Of a stretch of DNA of 64,000 nt, positions 1 to 12,226 are shown one piece after another; the stretch's first letter is position 1; each line of letters opens with the position of its first letter. Below the pieces are notes generated by a model. It was not told where the DNA came from, ran no database searches, and saw only the letters and a program-made list of their open reading frames with translations. The position numbers were made by a program, and so were the translations under genes. The DNA comes from Oegoconia quadripuncta (taxonomy: Eukaryota > Arthropoda > Insecta > Lepidoptera > Autostichidae): the NCBI GenBank assembly GCA_949316235.1, contig OX438758.1, positions 19,122,694 to 19,186,693 on the forward strand. The letters run 5' to 3'.

Positions 1-28
1 ATCTAAGCCCATACAGCCATGTCTTATT

Positions 29-355
29 TCTCTTATTTCTTCAATTAATTAGTCAGTCTCAGTCAAAACAAATAATTCGTCGTATACTTGGCGTATACAG
101 AGTCTAGTCATGGTCAAGTCATTCTTCAGTAAAGTGGCAGAATGCTTTACAAAAGATTTTGGCGGCGTCTTGAGGGAACCCGAAAGCTTCGTTACGCACG
201 TTAATTTACACTTCCCTTCACTTGTACACCATCACTAACGTTTGCTGCACAATATTCTGCCATTATTAAGCTTCAAAAGTTAGAATGCACAAATTATAAG
301 AATTATAAAGAAAAATGCAACTTCACTCGCCACAATCCCGCCAAAAAGCCTGTTA
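29..355 (-). repeat. left arm of a ~310-bp inverted repeat
   Basis: TCTTATTTCTTC, GTCAGTCTCAGTC, GGCAGAATGCTTTACAAAAG, ATTCTGCCATTATTAAGCTT and CCCGCCAAAAAGCCT are the reverse complement of the segment at 5675-5990, with small differences. Confidence 0.85.
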
Positions 356-369
356 TTGTTCCTATAGAA

Positions 370-465
370 TAGAAGTCCCCAACCCGCATTGGGCCAGTGT
401 CCACCACGACTTGGGTCCATACTCCCTCATATACGAGGGAAGGTTTACGGGCTGATGATGATGAT
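370..465 (+). mobile_element. LINE 3'-end repeat, third copy (short)
   Basis: GAAGTCCCCAACCCGCATTG, GGCCAGTGTCCACCACGACT and TTTACGGGCTGATGATGATG match the tail part of the same repeat. Confidence 0.6.
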
Positions 466-3400
466 TCCTAAACTTTTATAGAAATCCGTTATAGCTGTTA
501 CGATAGTTGATGAAAAAACTTAATTATTTTATCGCAAAACCTTTATTGTAACGGTTAAGCTTACATCGTAAAATTAACCCATTTCAAGCTCTGCTGCAGT
601 GTACATATGTACACAATACACCAACACTGACCACAGGATCAGAAACTACTCTGGGCAATTCGGCTATTGCAGTCGTTTCGATTCGCTATCGACACAATTG
701 CAGTAGATTGTGCGAGTGACAAAGACCAGTTTCCAATTACTTAACTAAAAATAGAGAAATATTGCCTATATAAATGATACCCAATTTGGATTAACACAAC
801 CAACACCTATCGGACAATCTAGCTACTGTATCGATAGCAAAGCTAAAATTATGGCCCAGAAAAGGTGTTAAATACTATAAATGTAATCAGTAGATTAAAA
901 ACAGTTTATTCAATGCAATTTATTTTATTTATTACTCAAGAGCATTATCATTATACATACAAACGCACCATATACTTAGCATAACAATAATTATACTTAA
1001 TTTCATCGCGGGCGTGCCACCCTTACACGTAGGTAACTGAATGTAGACAAATTACTTAAAATGCAAAGAAATTTATAAATATAATAGGGAATTATGATGT
1101 TAAAATTATAATTAGTGCTAGTGACCTAAGCATTGTGTTTTATTTAATTAGGTACATTTTCCTAAAGTGTGTGACGCATTTACTACAGTATGTAAGTATT
1201 AACATTATTGAACAAGAAGCATAAATTAATAAAAGTGCTAGGTACCTACACAACATGGACTAACTCTGCAATTTCATTGTTTTTATTAAAATTCTTTAAA
1301 ACCGGCTTTAGATATCACAATCTTTTTTAGAACTTTATGTAGTATGGAACTGTATGTAACAAATAAATTTACTTTTTTTGCTACAATAAATACAGCCCTA
1401 AAACTACTTTGCCCTTCAATTTAAAGTTCGGTTTTGTGGTATTACGAATTTTCGCACAGATTTTACATAACATAGGTATAATTTTGCGCCAAATATTCAG
1501 GTGATGTTTTATATCCATTTAGTATTTAGATCGCCTGGAAATGTATACGTTTGCTTTTCCACTCTCCTACATATGAGCGAAAGTATGTTCGAACCACCAA
1601 GGTATCATAAACAACCGCATAGATTTATTTTTGTAATTGAAGAATTTGAAAAATATTCGCACAAAATGATGTTTCAGGTGGGTTAGGTTAACAAACCTAA
1701 AAATATCTGAATTTTGGCGCCACCATCGAAATAGATCACCTTTTGCAGAATTTAGACCACAAATACAATATAAATATAGAGCAAATAGCAAATTCGACCC
1801 TAGTTATGTATTTATTTAAAATGTAAAAACACTGCAATTTGCAGAATACAACAATAAACATTTACAATGTCCAATTAAATAAATACCTACAAACATGTAA
1901 TGAAAACCCAGAACAATTAATTCAATTTATAAAAAGGCACCCGTTTAAATGTGCCTTCTATTTTTTTAATAAGAATACAACTCTCACATGTTGGATAAAT
2001 AAGTACTAATCTACTGCTACTACACTACAAATAGGTGCTATGCTACATTTTAACCATAATTTAATAACGTATTATAATTCAATAACGTTTTATTAAGGAA
2101 CTAAGGTTCTGGCGACAATTACTTAAATAGTGCAAAAGCCCAATTGAAATTATGTGATTCAAAGAAACATCGAAAACATTATATCAAGACTTTATATGCG
2201 GTCATCAACATTAATTATGTATTTTCAAGGTAATCCGAATGTTGTATGTTTTATTTGAAACTTCTAACAAAATATATATATATTATTGTTGAGTAAGTGG
2301 GTATTTTATCTAGGGGATTTAATATCTTATCTCAAAACAGAGTTTCCTTTAGTTTTGAGGGAAGGAAAGAAATCCTAAAAATTTGGTACTTAAGAAGATA
2401 TTTTTATAAATATTTTGAATTATAAAACCAATTAACTACTAAGATAATTTGGTTGAATATATTATGATGGAAACTTACAAACGGTTTTACAATTACTGAT
2501 TTCCAGCATTGTTACGAATAGACATAGAAAAGTATTCGCTAAAACGTGACTATTACTATCTCCTGTAACAGAGAGACGCTTTCAATAGGATAATCTGATA
2601 AGTCTGTTTGTACAGGCGTCAGTTAGTGCTAAGCTGGTGTATGAACTGAACGTGTAGCAAAACTGAGTCCTAATAATTCAACTCCATGGAGTTTAAAAAT
2701 GACTAGGTATTTAATGTAAGTGTACACATTAATGATGAAGACTGCTAGTAGGTAGGTATGTCGTATTTTAAAGGAAATTTAAATTCTACATTATGGATCC
2801 GACTTTTCCATCAGATTTTTCTAAAAAATGTGCCGAAAACCAGACTCTAAATTTAGCGTTAATAGTGTAAACATCTCACATAAAAAAATTATAAGTAGGT
2901 ACGCAGTTATATTTAATTGCTTAATTGAATTTAGCTTACAATTAAATGGACAGTGGTTATAATACACAAGGTGTACCTTACGCCCTAATAAACGAAACTT
3001 AATTCTTTATTTCAATTATTAATTCTAATTTAAGTTTTAACATTCACGACCTATGCTTATTTTATTACTTATTTTAATGGACAGAATTGCATGTAGCGTG
3101 TAATCGCGTGACCCAGTAACTACATAGCGTGATTGTAGGGAGAATATGGAGCTAACTATTATTTTTTATTGTTGGCAAAAGGGTATAACAACTTCTTAGC
3201 TATGCAGTTCGAAAAAAAATATCTAGAAACGATCAAAGGCTTCTAGCTAGACGTTAACTTACTTATAGTTATCCATAAGCAATAAGCTAGACAGTGCTAG
3301 ATGCAGTGAAGAGATTAGACGCAGCTTAGGATAGGTTTTAAGTATTTCTAGGTAGTCTAATAGATTAAAATAACTGAGACTAAGGTAAGACAACAAAATC

Positions 3401-3540
3401 ATTGAAATATTTAAGCATAATCAAAACTTGGTATTTTAACATTTACTTCGCCAGTGCTTCCCGTGTTCCACTGAAATTGCATTACATTTTTTGGATTATT
3501 TCATTACACAAAATTATTTAATTATTCAATACGGTTATTA

Positions 3541-3810
3541 GGGCCCGTATTAATAAACCAATCTCAATACCAGTCTTGAGGCTGTATCACCCGAGATGCG
3601 TCTTAAGAAGTTGACGCTATCACTTCTCAAATATTCGCCTCAGCGGCGAATGAATTATTAGTCTTGAGTTCCGTTTATTAATAAGTGAAACTCTCAAGTG
3701 AGTACTGCTTGAGTAAGCAGGTGCTTTTCAGATCTCAAGTTCGGTTTATTAATCAACACGTTTACTTGAGACCGGTCACAAGACTGTTCTCAATCTTACG
3801 GGCCTAGGTG
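3541..3810. mobile_element. MITE with GGGCCCGTATTAATAAA-type end
   Basis: It opens GGGCCCGTATTAATAAACCA and closes CTCAATCTTACGGGCCTAGG. The interior alternates CTCAAG/CTTGAG motifs. Related partial copies lie at 4200-4385, 4385-4485, 32747-32890 and 49965-50095. Confidence 0.65.
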
Positions 3811-4199
3811 TACCATAGATCGGTAGGTAGATTTTCCTTATAAGTTAAATTCAGCCGTATTTATTATGGAGTAAGAACGAGTTAATTAAAATCCTTATGT
3901 GACTTATTTTCTGTTTAAATTGAGGAATTAAGGGAAAATTCAGCATTGCAATGCTAAATTCAACTTTGCTCCAAAAGGATGTAAGTCGCAGAAAAAATTT
4001 GATTGATGTTGATATTTACGCTTCGAGTAATACGATTGAATTTAGTTTGAAAAGAAAATCGATCTACCTATCGATCTGATCTACATAATTATACTACGAA
4101 TAATAATTGTGTCTATGATAACTACTTTTTACATATTTTGATGGTAGTAAAAAGAGTTCCAATGCATTACAAATTACGAAATGATTTATTTATTTTTTG

Positions 4200-4485
4200 C
4201 TATTCCTTAATAATTGTTCGACTGGGACTTTAAGGGTATTAATAAACCGTTTTTAAGATTGAGATGACGCTTAAGAATCTGTTGCATATTGAAACAATTG
4301 CAAAAAAAATAGTATTGAGACTGAGATGCGATCTCAGTCCAAGGTCATCTCTATTTTGAGAATGGTTTACTAACATGGGCCTAAGATTCGTATTAATAAA
4401 GCGATTGAGTTTAAAGCGAACAGTTGGGTCAACTCAAATTCGAGGTCAATGTTGAGATCGCTTAATTAATACACGGACGTACTAC
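4200..4485. mobile_element. two partial copies of the GGCCCGTATTAATAAA MITE
   Basis: GGGTATTAATAAACCGTTTT ... TTACTAACATGGGCCTAAG is followed at once by ATTCGTATTAATAAAGCGAT ... AATTAATACACGGACG. The second may be an older relative. Confidence 0.55.
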
Positions 4486-5674
4486 TCGGACAAAGCATGT
4501 AAAAAGCAATAAGTGGTAAGACTATTGTTATTTTACACGTATAAAAGTAGTATGTTGCCAACTCGTTTTGTAAATGCACTCTCAAAATGCTGCAAATAAA
4601 GTTGCTAGTAATAAAAATCAAACGTAACACAAGTTATCTACTCTATAATAACATTATAAGATAGTATTAGAAGTACAATAACCATATATATGGCTATATA
4701 GTAGGTATCTACAGAAGGACGTGAGAATAAGGGTTCGAAGTTATTTATACATTTTTCTAGAAGACACTATGTGAACAAAATTTTAACTATAGAATTATCT
4801 AGAAACCAATTTTCTATCTAAGTAACTCTAGAATAGTAGGATAGACGAATTAAAACAGAAGTGGGCTATATTAGGAATGGATTTAACAGATCCATATGTA
4901 TATCACTGAATGTCTCTCACAATATATATAACTGTTTTTACAATACTTTTGGCACAGAGATAGGAAAAAGAGAAACTTTACTAGATGTGCACTTTAAGCC
5001 TAAATCACAGAACAGAAGGAGCGGTGCCGGTGGTTGTGATGCAAAAATATAACTATGAACTTGAATTTTACAATATACAATCGCTGCCCCCCCCCCCCCC
5101 CAAAACCAAAAACGCACTATCTCTAGTCTTCAAGTATTCACCTAATTATGAGCATACGTCAAAAACTAGTCAGAAATCGCAAGTATTTTGGTTTTAGAGT
5201 GCAGAATAATTTTAACACGAACGCGTAAAAAACTATCTCGACATCTTTAGCCTTACGTAACACAATTTTAGCTTTAACATTATACAATTATCAGCTAAAC
5301 TTCACCTACGTTTATTGACATAGTATAATTTGCGAAAATGACTACAACGTTGGCACTTTCGCGTGTAAATTCCGCAATATTTTTGTTATTTTAATTCGAT
5401 ATTTTCACAATTACCGTCGCAAAGCCTTACCTATACCCTTTGTTTACTTATTTGAATTTTTAGTTTGACATCTGTGTTTCGCGCCAAAACGCATTCAAGG
5501 GATTTTCTTTGATTTACCGACATACGTCCAAAGTCATAAACGTTTAAAAAAAACTGTTGAATGACAGGTTTTCTTTATAAACTGTGGTAGTCAAAATTTC
5601 GTATACTTTTTTTTTATTGGACTTTGGCACAAAAGTCAATAACATTACAAATTGTAAATGTAATGATAAAGTGA

Positions 5675-5990
5675 AATTAGGCTTTTTGGCGGGAACTCGG
5701 CGAGTGAAGTAGCATTTTTCTTTATAAGTCTTAAAATTTGTGCATTCTAACTTTTGAAGCTTAATAATGGCAGAATATTGTGCAGCAAACGTTAGTGTTG
5801 GTGTACAGGTGAAGGGAAGTGTAAATTAAAGTGCGTAACGGAGCTTTCGGGTTCCCACAAGAAGCCGCCAAAATCTTTTGTAAAGCATTCTGCCACTTTA
5901 CTGAAGAATGACTTGACCGTGACTAGACTCTGTATACGACGAATTACTTGTTTTGATTGAGACTGACCTATAAACTGAAGAAATAAGATA
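5675..5990 (+). repeat. right arm of a ~310-bp inverted repeat
   Basis: AGGCTTTTTGGCGGGAACTC, AAGCTTAATAATGGCAGAAT, CTTTTGTAAAGCATTCTGCC and GAGACTGACC...GAAGAAATAAGA. It pairs with 29-355 and encloses 5.3 kb without any coding signal. Confidence 0.85.
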
Positions 5991-7519
5991 AATAAAAATT
6001 TTCACTCGAAACTGGCAGTAATGACCCTCGACAATGAGGTTGACTGGTTGCCATCCTCAAAAATAATAAGAAGAAGAAAGTGAAAAAGATAAGAAGGCCA
6101 TATTTGGATTGTTATTATTCCTTACTTTCCTTGTTAGGTACAGTGGAAATAATGAGTGTGGTTTTATATATATTTATGACAGATTATAATTATAGAAAAC
6201 CTCTCACTAAGACAGTTTGTTTGAACATTGGCCTATGATCAACAGAAGGTTCTCCACATAACGGCCACATATGAGAACACAACAGCATTTCTATTGGCAC
6301 GCGAAATACAGTCCCTTTCCTCATGGTCATGCATGATGCATCGAACACCATCGAATTTACAGTGACACATAGATATTGAAAATAAGAATAAATAAGGCAA
6401 TCAATGCCAGTACAACAAATTATATAAAGACTTATTACAGTTTTAGTGATATAATTTTCCAAAAAAAAAATAAAAAAATACGCCTTTTTAAAAACACAGC
6501 GAATGCAACAGTGAATTACGGTTAAGGCGGCCTGTTTAAAATAATTAAGATTTTAAATTGGGTTTTTGTCGGCTAAGGTAGTAGGTCCACATTAATTAAA
6601 ATGTTCGAGAATCACAAAGAAAGCCATTTTGTATTTCAGAAAAATAATATTTTTTACGCCTCTTAAATAAAAAATAAAAAACAAAATAATATTCAATAAT
6701 ATAACCATTTAATAAAAACCAAATAAAATAATTTGCTACAACAATCAATCAATTCATTGATTAAATTAAGTACTATGTTACCCATCACCACAGAAATAAG
6801 AGTCCAATTGGAACAGAATTAGAGTCCAATTGGTATAGAATGACAAAAATCTCATTTAATTTTAAATTATACAACCAAAGAAAAATAAATAGAGATTGTA
6901 AGAGAAAGTAATAAAATGGAATAAATAATTTAATTAAATATTGCACGAGTAAATAATACAATCTTTAAAATAAATTATAATTTAAATATCAGAATACTTA
7001 AATATTTAAAATTACCCAAAATGGACGTCAGCTGCATTAGAGATCTAAGAATAGGAATAATTTTAAACGAATGTAAAAATTAAGTACATATCATTGCAGT
7101 CGAATAATATTTACCCTATGGCACTAAAATAATATAATTTTCATGTTGTAAAGTACAATCGTTTTATACATATAAAAAAAATATACACATGTAAAAATAA
7201 TATTTAATTTCAAAATAATACCCTAAATTGGAATGTCAAAATTTAAAACTTTTTTGTTGCACTTACGACTAATTAAGTACTGGAATATATTAAAGTGTAC
7301 ACATTGATTTACAAACGAAGTTTGGAATTCTTACAATCGGCAATAGATTTCGTCATTTTGTTACTGAAAGTAACTTATTCTCTATAGAAAGTCTTTTAGC
7401 AATATTTTATGGTGTAGCCGAATGTACGTACAGTCATTAAACAAGTGAAGCGTAACGCTTTGAACCATCTCGATATAAAAGTGTCCATGTTAACCGACCT
7501 AACCACCATTTACATAATA
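5991..7519. other. AT-rich non-coding stretch
   Basis: I see no gene here. A repeated AGAGTCCAATTGG pair occurs at about 6800-6835; the rest is A/T-rich without recognisable elements. Confidence 0.5.
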
Positions 7520-8496
7520 TTGATGAAACATTTTTTATTACTTAGAGAGTAATATTATTGAAACTCCCCAAGAAATATCTTCGTTTCCATCACATAATAA
7601 TGTCTTTCATCGCTTATAATTGGTATACGTGGTACCGATACACGTTAATGGCACCCTTGTAAATTCACTGTCAGGTTGGTTGGTGCCAGTTCACATTAGA
7701 TGAATTGAGTAAGTAGTTACTGTAAGCTATTAGTGGATGACACCTCATTGACCTGTGTTAGTATTTATGGTGTCAACTCACATACAAATATGGCAACACA
7801 GTCGCTATTGCCTCAAGTATTAATTGCGATAGAATCTCAACTAATTTTAATTGGTATCTATGTTAGATTTCGTGGTGCCAAATCACATAATGTAATGAAA
7901 AACAAAACGGCCTTAATCTGACTGAAACGATTAATTAATAATATGTACGCTTAAGTTGTGTCGGCCCTAATGTTTACTACCCTCTTTCTTGTTCTGTATT
8001 CCTGGTAATCCTGGCCAGTGTCAAATTGTCTATGGTTCCGTTAGCGCGGCCTATATTATTTATCACACATGCCCGAATAGGGGGTGGATGGCGCTTCATT
8101 CATTTTGGTAGTTATTTTAAAGTTACCTTGTCTGTGGCTCAATTGACGAGCACGTAAATCATCATGTCATTAAAATTATCATAAGACATTACATTAGTCA
8201 TTAATTATACTGGAAGAACTTTTAAAGTGGCAGGCCAATGAAGCTCCATTTTGTAGTTCTATCTTGCACATACTCATCATTTACCCCACAGGTGTGAAAG
8301 AGATCGCATTAGAAAATTAAGTTCCCGGTCCGCCACTTTAAAATGCTCAGTTGATTAGTTGGTTTTTTGGTGCCAACTCACATTTCAAATTTATCTAAAA
8401 CCTCAACATGTCCGTCTATGGCACCATCACTGTATTGTCTATGGTTCAGTTCGCGCGGCAAAAGCACAGGTGCCTGAACGGGAGGTGGACGGTTCC
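7520..8496 (-). other. 3' UTR region of the neurobeachin gene (limits uncertain)
   Basis: This stretch follows the stop codon and has no other coding signal. The motif GGTGYCAANTCACAT (plus strand, allowing one change) recurs at 7682, 7769, 7874 and 8369. A ~70-bp piece spanning the stop (8425-8495) has a diverged direct copy at about 8017-8092. The nearest clear minus-strand AATAAA seen is about 7534-7539. The 3' end of the mRNA is inferred, not proven. Confidence 0.4.
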
Positions 8497-8587
8497 TCAG
8501 TACCGCTGTTGGTACTCGTGGTGCCAGCGGTTGAAGTCTATGTGGAACACCACCAGTGAGCCGTTCTCGAGGCCGGCGAGGAGGAAC
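8497..8587 (-). CDS. rg: neurobeachin terminal exon 14 with stop codon
   Basis: The exon encodes [30 protein letters not shown] after the split lysine, then TGA at 8499-8497. It matches the conserved C-terminal tail of neurobeachin and LRBA. The acceptor is CATATTCCAG, entered in phase 2. Length and phase close perfectly with exon 13. Confidence 0.95.
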
Positions 8588-9365
8588 CTGGAATATGAGG
8601 GCAAATGTCGATGAGCTCGAGTATTTATTTATTTATTTTATTTTCTTGGCAAAACCAACAGCTGTTTTACAAATTATCACTTAGACTAAGAAACTGAAAG
8701 CCAATTAGAGGTTTCCACTGATAGAACCTATTTAAACTTAATAATAAATAAAAAACTATACATTGAAATCAGAGAACGGTTGGAAAAATTAATCTAATTA
8801 TAAACAATCTATAGATAGGATATCCTTGCATCGCCAATCCAAAAATATAGCCAAGACTTTCCTAGTTGTATATATCCTGAGATGTATGATGATGATTGAT
8901 GATAGTTATTGAACTACTAGTTGAAAGTTAGTTGTTGTCTAGTTGAAAAGATGTGTTGTTGCGGAGTTTCTTGTCGCTTCTTCTCCCTAACCATAACACC
9001 TTGTGAAGCGATGTAGTTAAAAAAAGAAAAATAGCATGTTGACTTTCAATAAGTGATATTTTTGTATCCTACATTGAATAAAATATTTTTGATTTTGATT
9101 TTGATTTTGATTGTTCTTATATTGACTCTAAAGTTCATAATAAAAAAAAATGGTTTCAAATTGGAAAAAAAAATATAAATATCCTTGGACATACACACAG
9201 TACCATCTAGTTCCACACTAAGCAACTAAGCTTTTATATAGGATATCAGATGCTACACTACACGAATACTTACTATCTTGGGTACTCCGTATTCATCATA
9301 CAAGCATATGCCCCTAGCGGGATGGGTTCGCATCGAACTAGAGGTCTACTAGAATAGAACAGACG
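8588..9365 (-). other. intron 13 of neurobeachin (repeat content)
   Basis: Besides the minisatellite and SINE described separately, 8940-9115 holds a plus-strand LINE 3' end (GTGTTGTTGCGGAGTTTCTT ... GAATAAAATATTTTTGATTT) with a (TTTTGA)n tail. A related piece lies at 30648-30722. Confidence 0.65.
9172..9318 (-). mobile_element. truncated family B SINE in intron 13
   Basis: AATATAAATATCCTTGGACA, GTACCATCTAGTTCCACACT through CATATGCCCCTAGCGGGATG; cut just before the B box and next to the exon 13 minisatellite. Confidence 0.78.
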
Positions 9366-9735
9366 GTACTCACCTTTGCTCGTGCTCTAGGGCAACGGAA
9401 CAGACGGTACTTACTTGTGGTCGTGGGAGAGCGCGAGCGAGCAGACGGTACTCACTTCTGGTCATGGGAGAGCGCGAGTGAGCAGACGGTACCTACTTCT
9501 GGTCGTGGGAGAGCGCGAGCGAGCAGACGGCACTTACTTCTGGTCGTGGGAGAGCGCGAGCGAGCAGACGGCACTTACTTCTGGTCGTGGGAGAGCGCGA
9601 GCGAGCAGACGGCACTTACTTCTGGTCGTGGGAGAGCGCGAGCGAGCAGACGGCACTTACTTCTGGTCGTGGGAGAGCGCGAGCGAGCAGACGGCACTTA
9701 CTTCTGGTCGTGGGAGAGCGCGAGCGAGCAGACGG
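9366..9735 (-). repeat. 41-bp minisatellite carrying repeated splice donors of exon 13
   Basis: The 41-bp unit on the minus strand runs from GTCTGCTCGC through the end of exon 13 (CACGACCAGAA) to GTAAGTGCC of the intron. Eight clear units and a decayed ninth lie at 41-bp spacing; the donors sit near 9695, 9654, 9613, 9572, 9531, 9490, 9449, 9408 and 9367. The first five transcribed donors are GTAAGT, and the next ones are GTAGGT, GTGAGT, GTAAGT and GTGAGT. Divergence grows away from the true exon. Every unit contributes another potential 5' splice site. Confidence 0.95.
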
Positions 9736-9853
9736 GCGCGCCGAGCGGCGGGAAGGCGTAGAGCGGCGCCAGGGTGACGGCGCGCCACACCTCCACCACG
9801 CCCGCGTCCCCGCCGCACGCCAGGTACTCGCCGCAGCGGGACAGCGCCAGGCA
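9702..9853 (-). CDS. rg: neurobeachin exon 13 (WD40), 3' end tandemly duplicated
   Basis: The exon reads [40 protein letters not shown] and [10 protein letters not shown] plus two bases, matching the GGDxGVVEVW and LSHDQ blocks of the last WD40 repeats. The acceptor is CCTGTGCAG. The first donor in transcription is CAGAA|GTAAGT after 9702, which gives 152 bp and phase 2, exactly what exon 14 needs. Reading past this donor gives CAG AAG TAA, a stop right after DQK, so use of any later donor would truncate the protein. Confidence 0.92.
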
Positions 9854-10894
9854 CTGCACAGGGCACACGGCCACACAACAATATTATTAGCCTAGTAATG
9901 ATACACTTTTAACTTCCTATCTTATCTTAATCTTAATATCTTTATTGTACACAAAATTGTTACAGAAATATGCATTGTATATAAAATGTACAAAGGCGAG
10001 CTTAACTCCGATAGAGTTTTCTACCAGCAAACCTTAGAGGTACATAGTGTTTATTAGATTGGCCAGAAAATAGTGTACACAACAATTGAAAATTATTTTA
10101 TAAAATAATGATAAATAAATATATATTACGAAGTATAAACAAGTATATACATTATCAATACTCATATTATGATAAATAATTAAATTCTATGATTTTAAAG
10201 GCCATGATTTTTTGCACATGGATTTTCTACCCTGTTTATAAAGATCGACAAAGTCTGAAGACTCAATTCCTGATCGATTTTCGTGAGGTCCTCCATACCA
10301 CAGGTGGGCACAGAGAGCAGGAGAGCAAGTGCGCCATGTTTTGCAATGGGATTTCACAATCGAAGTTTCACATATTTATATTTTGCAGTTCCATATATTA
10401 TAAATGAAAACATCCGTAATTCGGGTACACGTGTCCGTATTCATCATATAAACCTTCCCCTAGCGCAGCGTTTCGTAATCTTTTTCAGCCACGGACCCCT
10501 AGGAAATTGAGCACAATTTTCAAGGACACTTTAATAAAAATCTCGGACTATTTCTTTTAGTACTACAAATACAATTCCTTATAAAAAATTACATTAATAT
10601 GTGTTGTTATTGCTATTTGCAATTAAATTGATAATCGGGTTGATGTTACTCCTGATCCGGCTCCTAAGGACCTTGTTTAATTTCGTTTATTGCGCTGGTA
10701 AAAATCATTCACATACAACATGAAAACTTACTTAATGTATCAGAGTTTACAAGTCGATAGCGCGTTTTAATTTACATGTGGCGCCATCTAGTGATAAATT
10801 TTGGAATTATATAATAAGCGAAGGTAACAAATTAGGTAGTGAACAGTTGTAATCTGAAATTCCATTTGTAATCTGTATTCTGTATTTGTTTTTA

Positions 10895-11050
10895 GTATAC
10901 AGGGTGAAATTTAATTCGTGTAATTCCTGTTTACTGGGGACTCCACTCTTGATTACGAACAACTTTCCCCGAGGAACTAATAATCGAATTCGATCTAAAA
11001 AATTTCGATTACCCATGCAAAGTAAACCGTTCTGAAACCACCTTTAGGAT
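10895..11050. mobile_element. MITE-like repeat in intron 12
   Basis: GTATACAGGGTGAAATTTAA TTCGTG, GTAATTCCTGTTTACTGGGG and CAAAGTAAACCGTTCTGAAA define a repeat whose pieces recur in inverse at 11735-11890 (CATCTTAAAGGTGGTATCAG ... ATTCACCCGGTATAC). Confidence 0.55.
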
Positions 11051-11324
11051 GGAAGCCCAACATGGTGGAAAGTTTTTTTTTTCTTATATTTTAGAGCGTT
11101 TTTCCTACGAGAAAATGCCACCCTCATAGGACCTCCCCTCTTCCACACAGCAAAACGTGGTACCTATCTAATAAAACGTAGATGGATAGATACTATCAAC
11201 GCTTTATCCCCATAACAACCATCTGATATAGTGCCCTGGCTGCCGCCGATGTGGGGGAAGCCAGCGCACTATTACATGTTACTATGTCTACTCTGGAATG
11301 CCTAAAGTAACAGTATTGTGACCG

Positions 11325-11603
11325 TTACGCCTCATTCCGAAGACACTCCATAAGAATGTGGTATACATCCTGAAGAATTCCACATTCATCACACTTGGGT
11401 GAAGTTACTTTGCCCATCAGAAAGGCAAAACTATTGAGGGGTATGTGTCCTGAACGTAGTCTTAGCGCGGTGACAATGGCGTACCTACTCATGTTAACTC
11501 CATCAAACCGGGGAAAGCTATGGATCGTTGGTTGAATTGTTTCATACCATATGCCCTTACTGAGTGATCTCTCATCGTCTATTATTCTTTGTTCTTTAGC
11601 CAT
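11325..11603 (-). mobile_element. LINE ORF2 C-terminal fragment in intron 12
   Basis: Encodes LRLRSGHIPLNSFAFLMGKV and SPKCDECGILQDVYHILMEC, a C-terminal Cys-His block of non-LTR elements. The frame is open for only 92 residues, so it is a relic. Confidence 0.75.
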
Positions 11604-11734
11604 AGGAAGAAGATCAGAGAAGTATGGTAAACAATGAAATCACCAACCATCCACAGCCGCCTGTTTAGCTAGTCGAATGATCGATAGTAGTGTTCGTAAT
11701 TAGGCGTGGAGTCACCGGCCGAAATTTATTTGAC

Positions 11735-11890
11735 TTCCATCTTAAAGGTGGTATCAGAATGGTTTACTTTGTATAGGTTGATCGAATTTTACTACAGTTC
11801 ATTGGGGAAAGTTGTTCGTAATGAAGAGTGGCATCACCGGTTAATAGCAATTACACGAATTATAATTCACCCGGTATACAAGTATCAATT
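11735..11890. mobile_element. MITE-like repeat, inverse relative of 10895-11050
   Basis: TTAAAGGTGGTATCAGAATG GTTTACTTTGTATAG through GCAATTACACGAATTATAAT TCACCCGGTATAC. The pair could fold back on each other in the intron 12 transcript. Confidence 0.52.
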
Positions 11891-12226
11891 ACTCGTATTG
11901 AATTTCGTGACGATAAGTTTGCGTGAAAGAGATCGCTGTTAGCGATAAGGCCGCCCAATTCGTATTTTCTACAAGATATTTAAATGTACCTTCCTTATTT
12001 AAACAATAAAGCGTATTTGATTTTATTTGAAGGACAGATGTAAGATAATATTGTACCTAACGCAACCCAACGGGGCGTCACAAATATTTATTTAAGACCT
12101 AGTTTCACTCGAAAGCTTGTACTACTATGTTTGCGATACCGCAATAAACATACTGAATACAGAGAATGCCTTTTCGCAGAGATAATGACGAGAGTTGCCG
12201 GTATGGCGGACCCCCAAAAGACCAAC

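Larger units (their letters stand above)
466..5674. other. AT-rich non-coding stretch inside the inverted repeat
   Basis: No reading frame here looks like a gene. It holds the MITE pieces at 3541-3810 and 4200-4485, a (TA)n run near 2270-2283, and a run of 14 C at about 5088-5101. Otherwise I see nothing specific. Confidence 0.6.
9854..12226 (-). other. intron 12 of neurobeachin
   Basis: AT-rich, with a LINE tail start near 9935 (ATCTTTATTGTACACAAAAT), the MITE-like pair at 10895-11050 and 11735-11890, and the LINE relic at 11325-11603. No other coding signal. Confidence 0.6.

Noticed and set aside
5088..5101. Run of 14 C
   Set aside because: A simple homopolymer with no structure around it.
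9415..9895. Plus-strand repetitive frames such as [21 protein letters not shown]
   Set aside because: They are the antisense of exon 13 and its 41-bp array.
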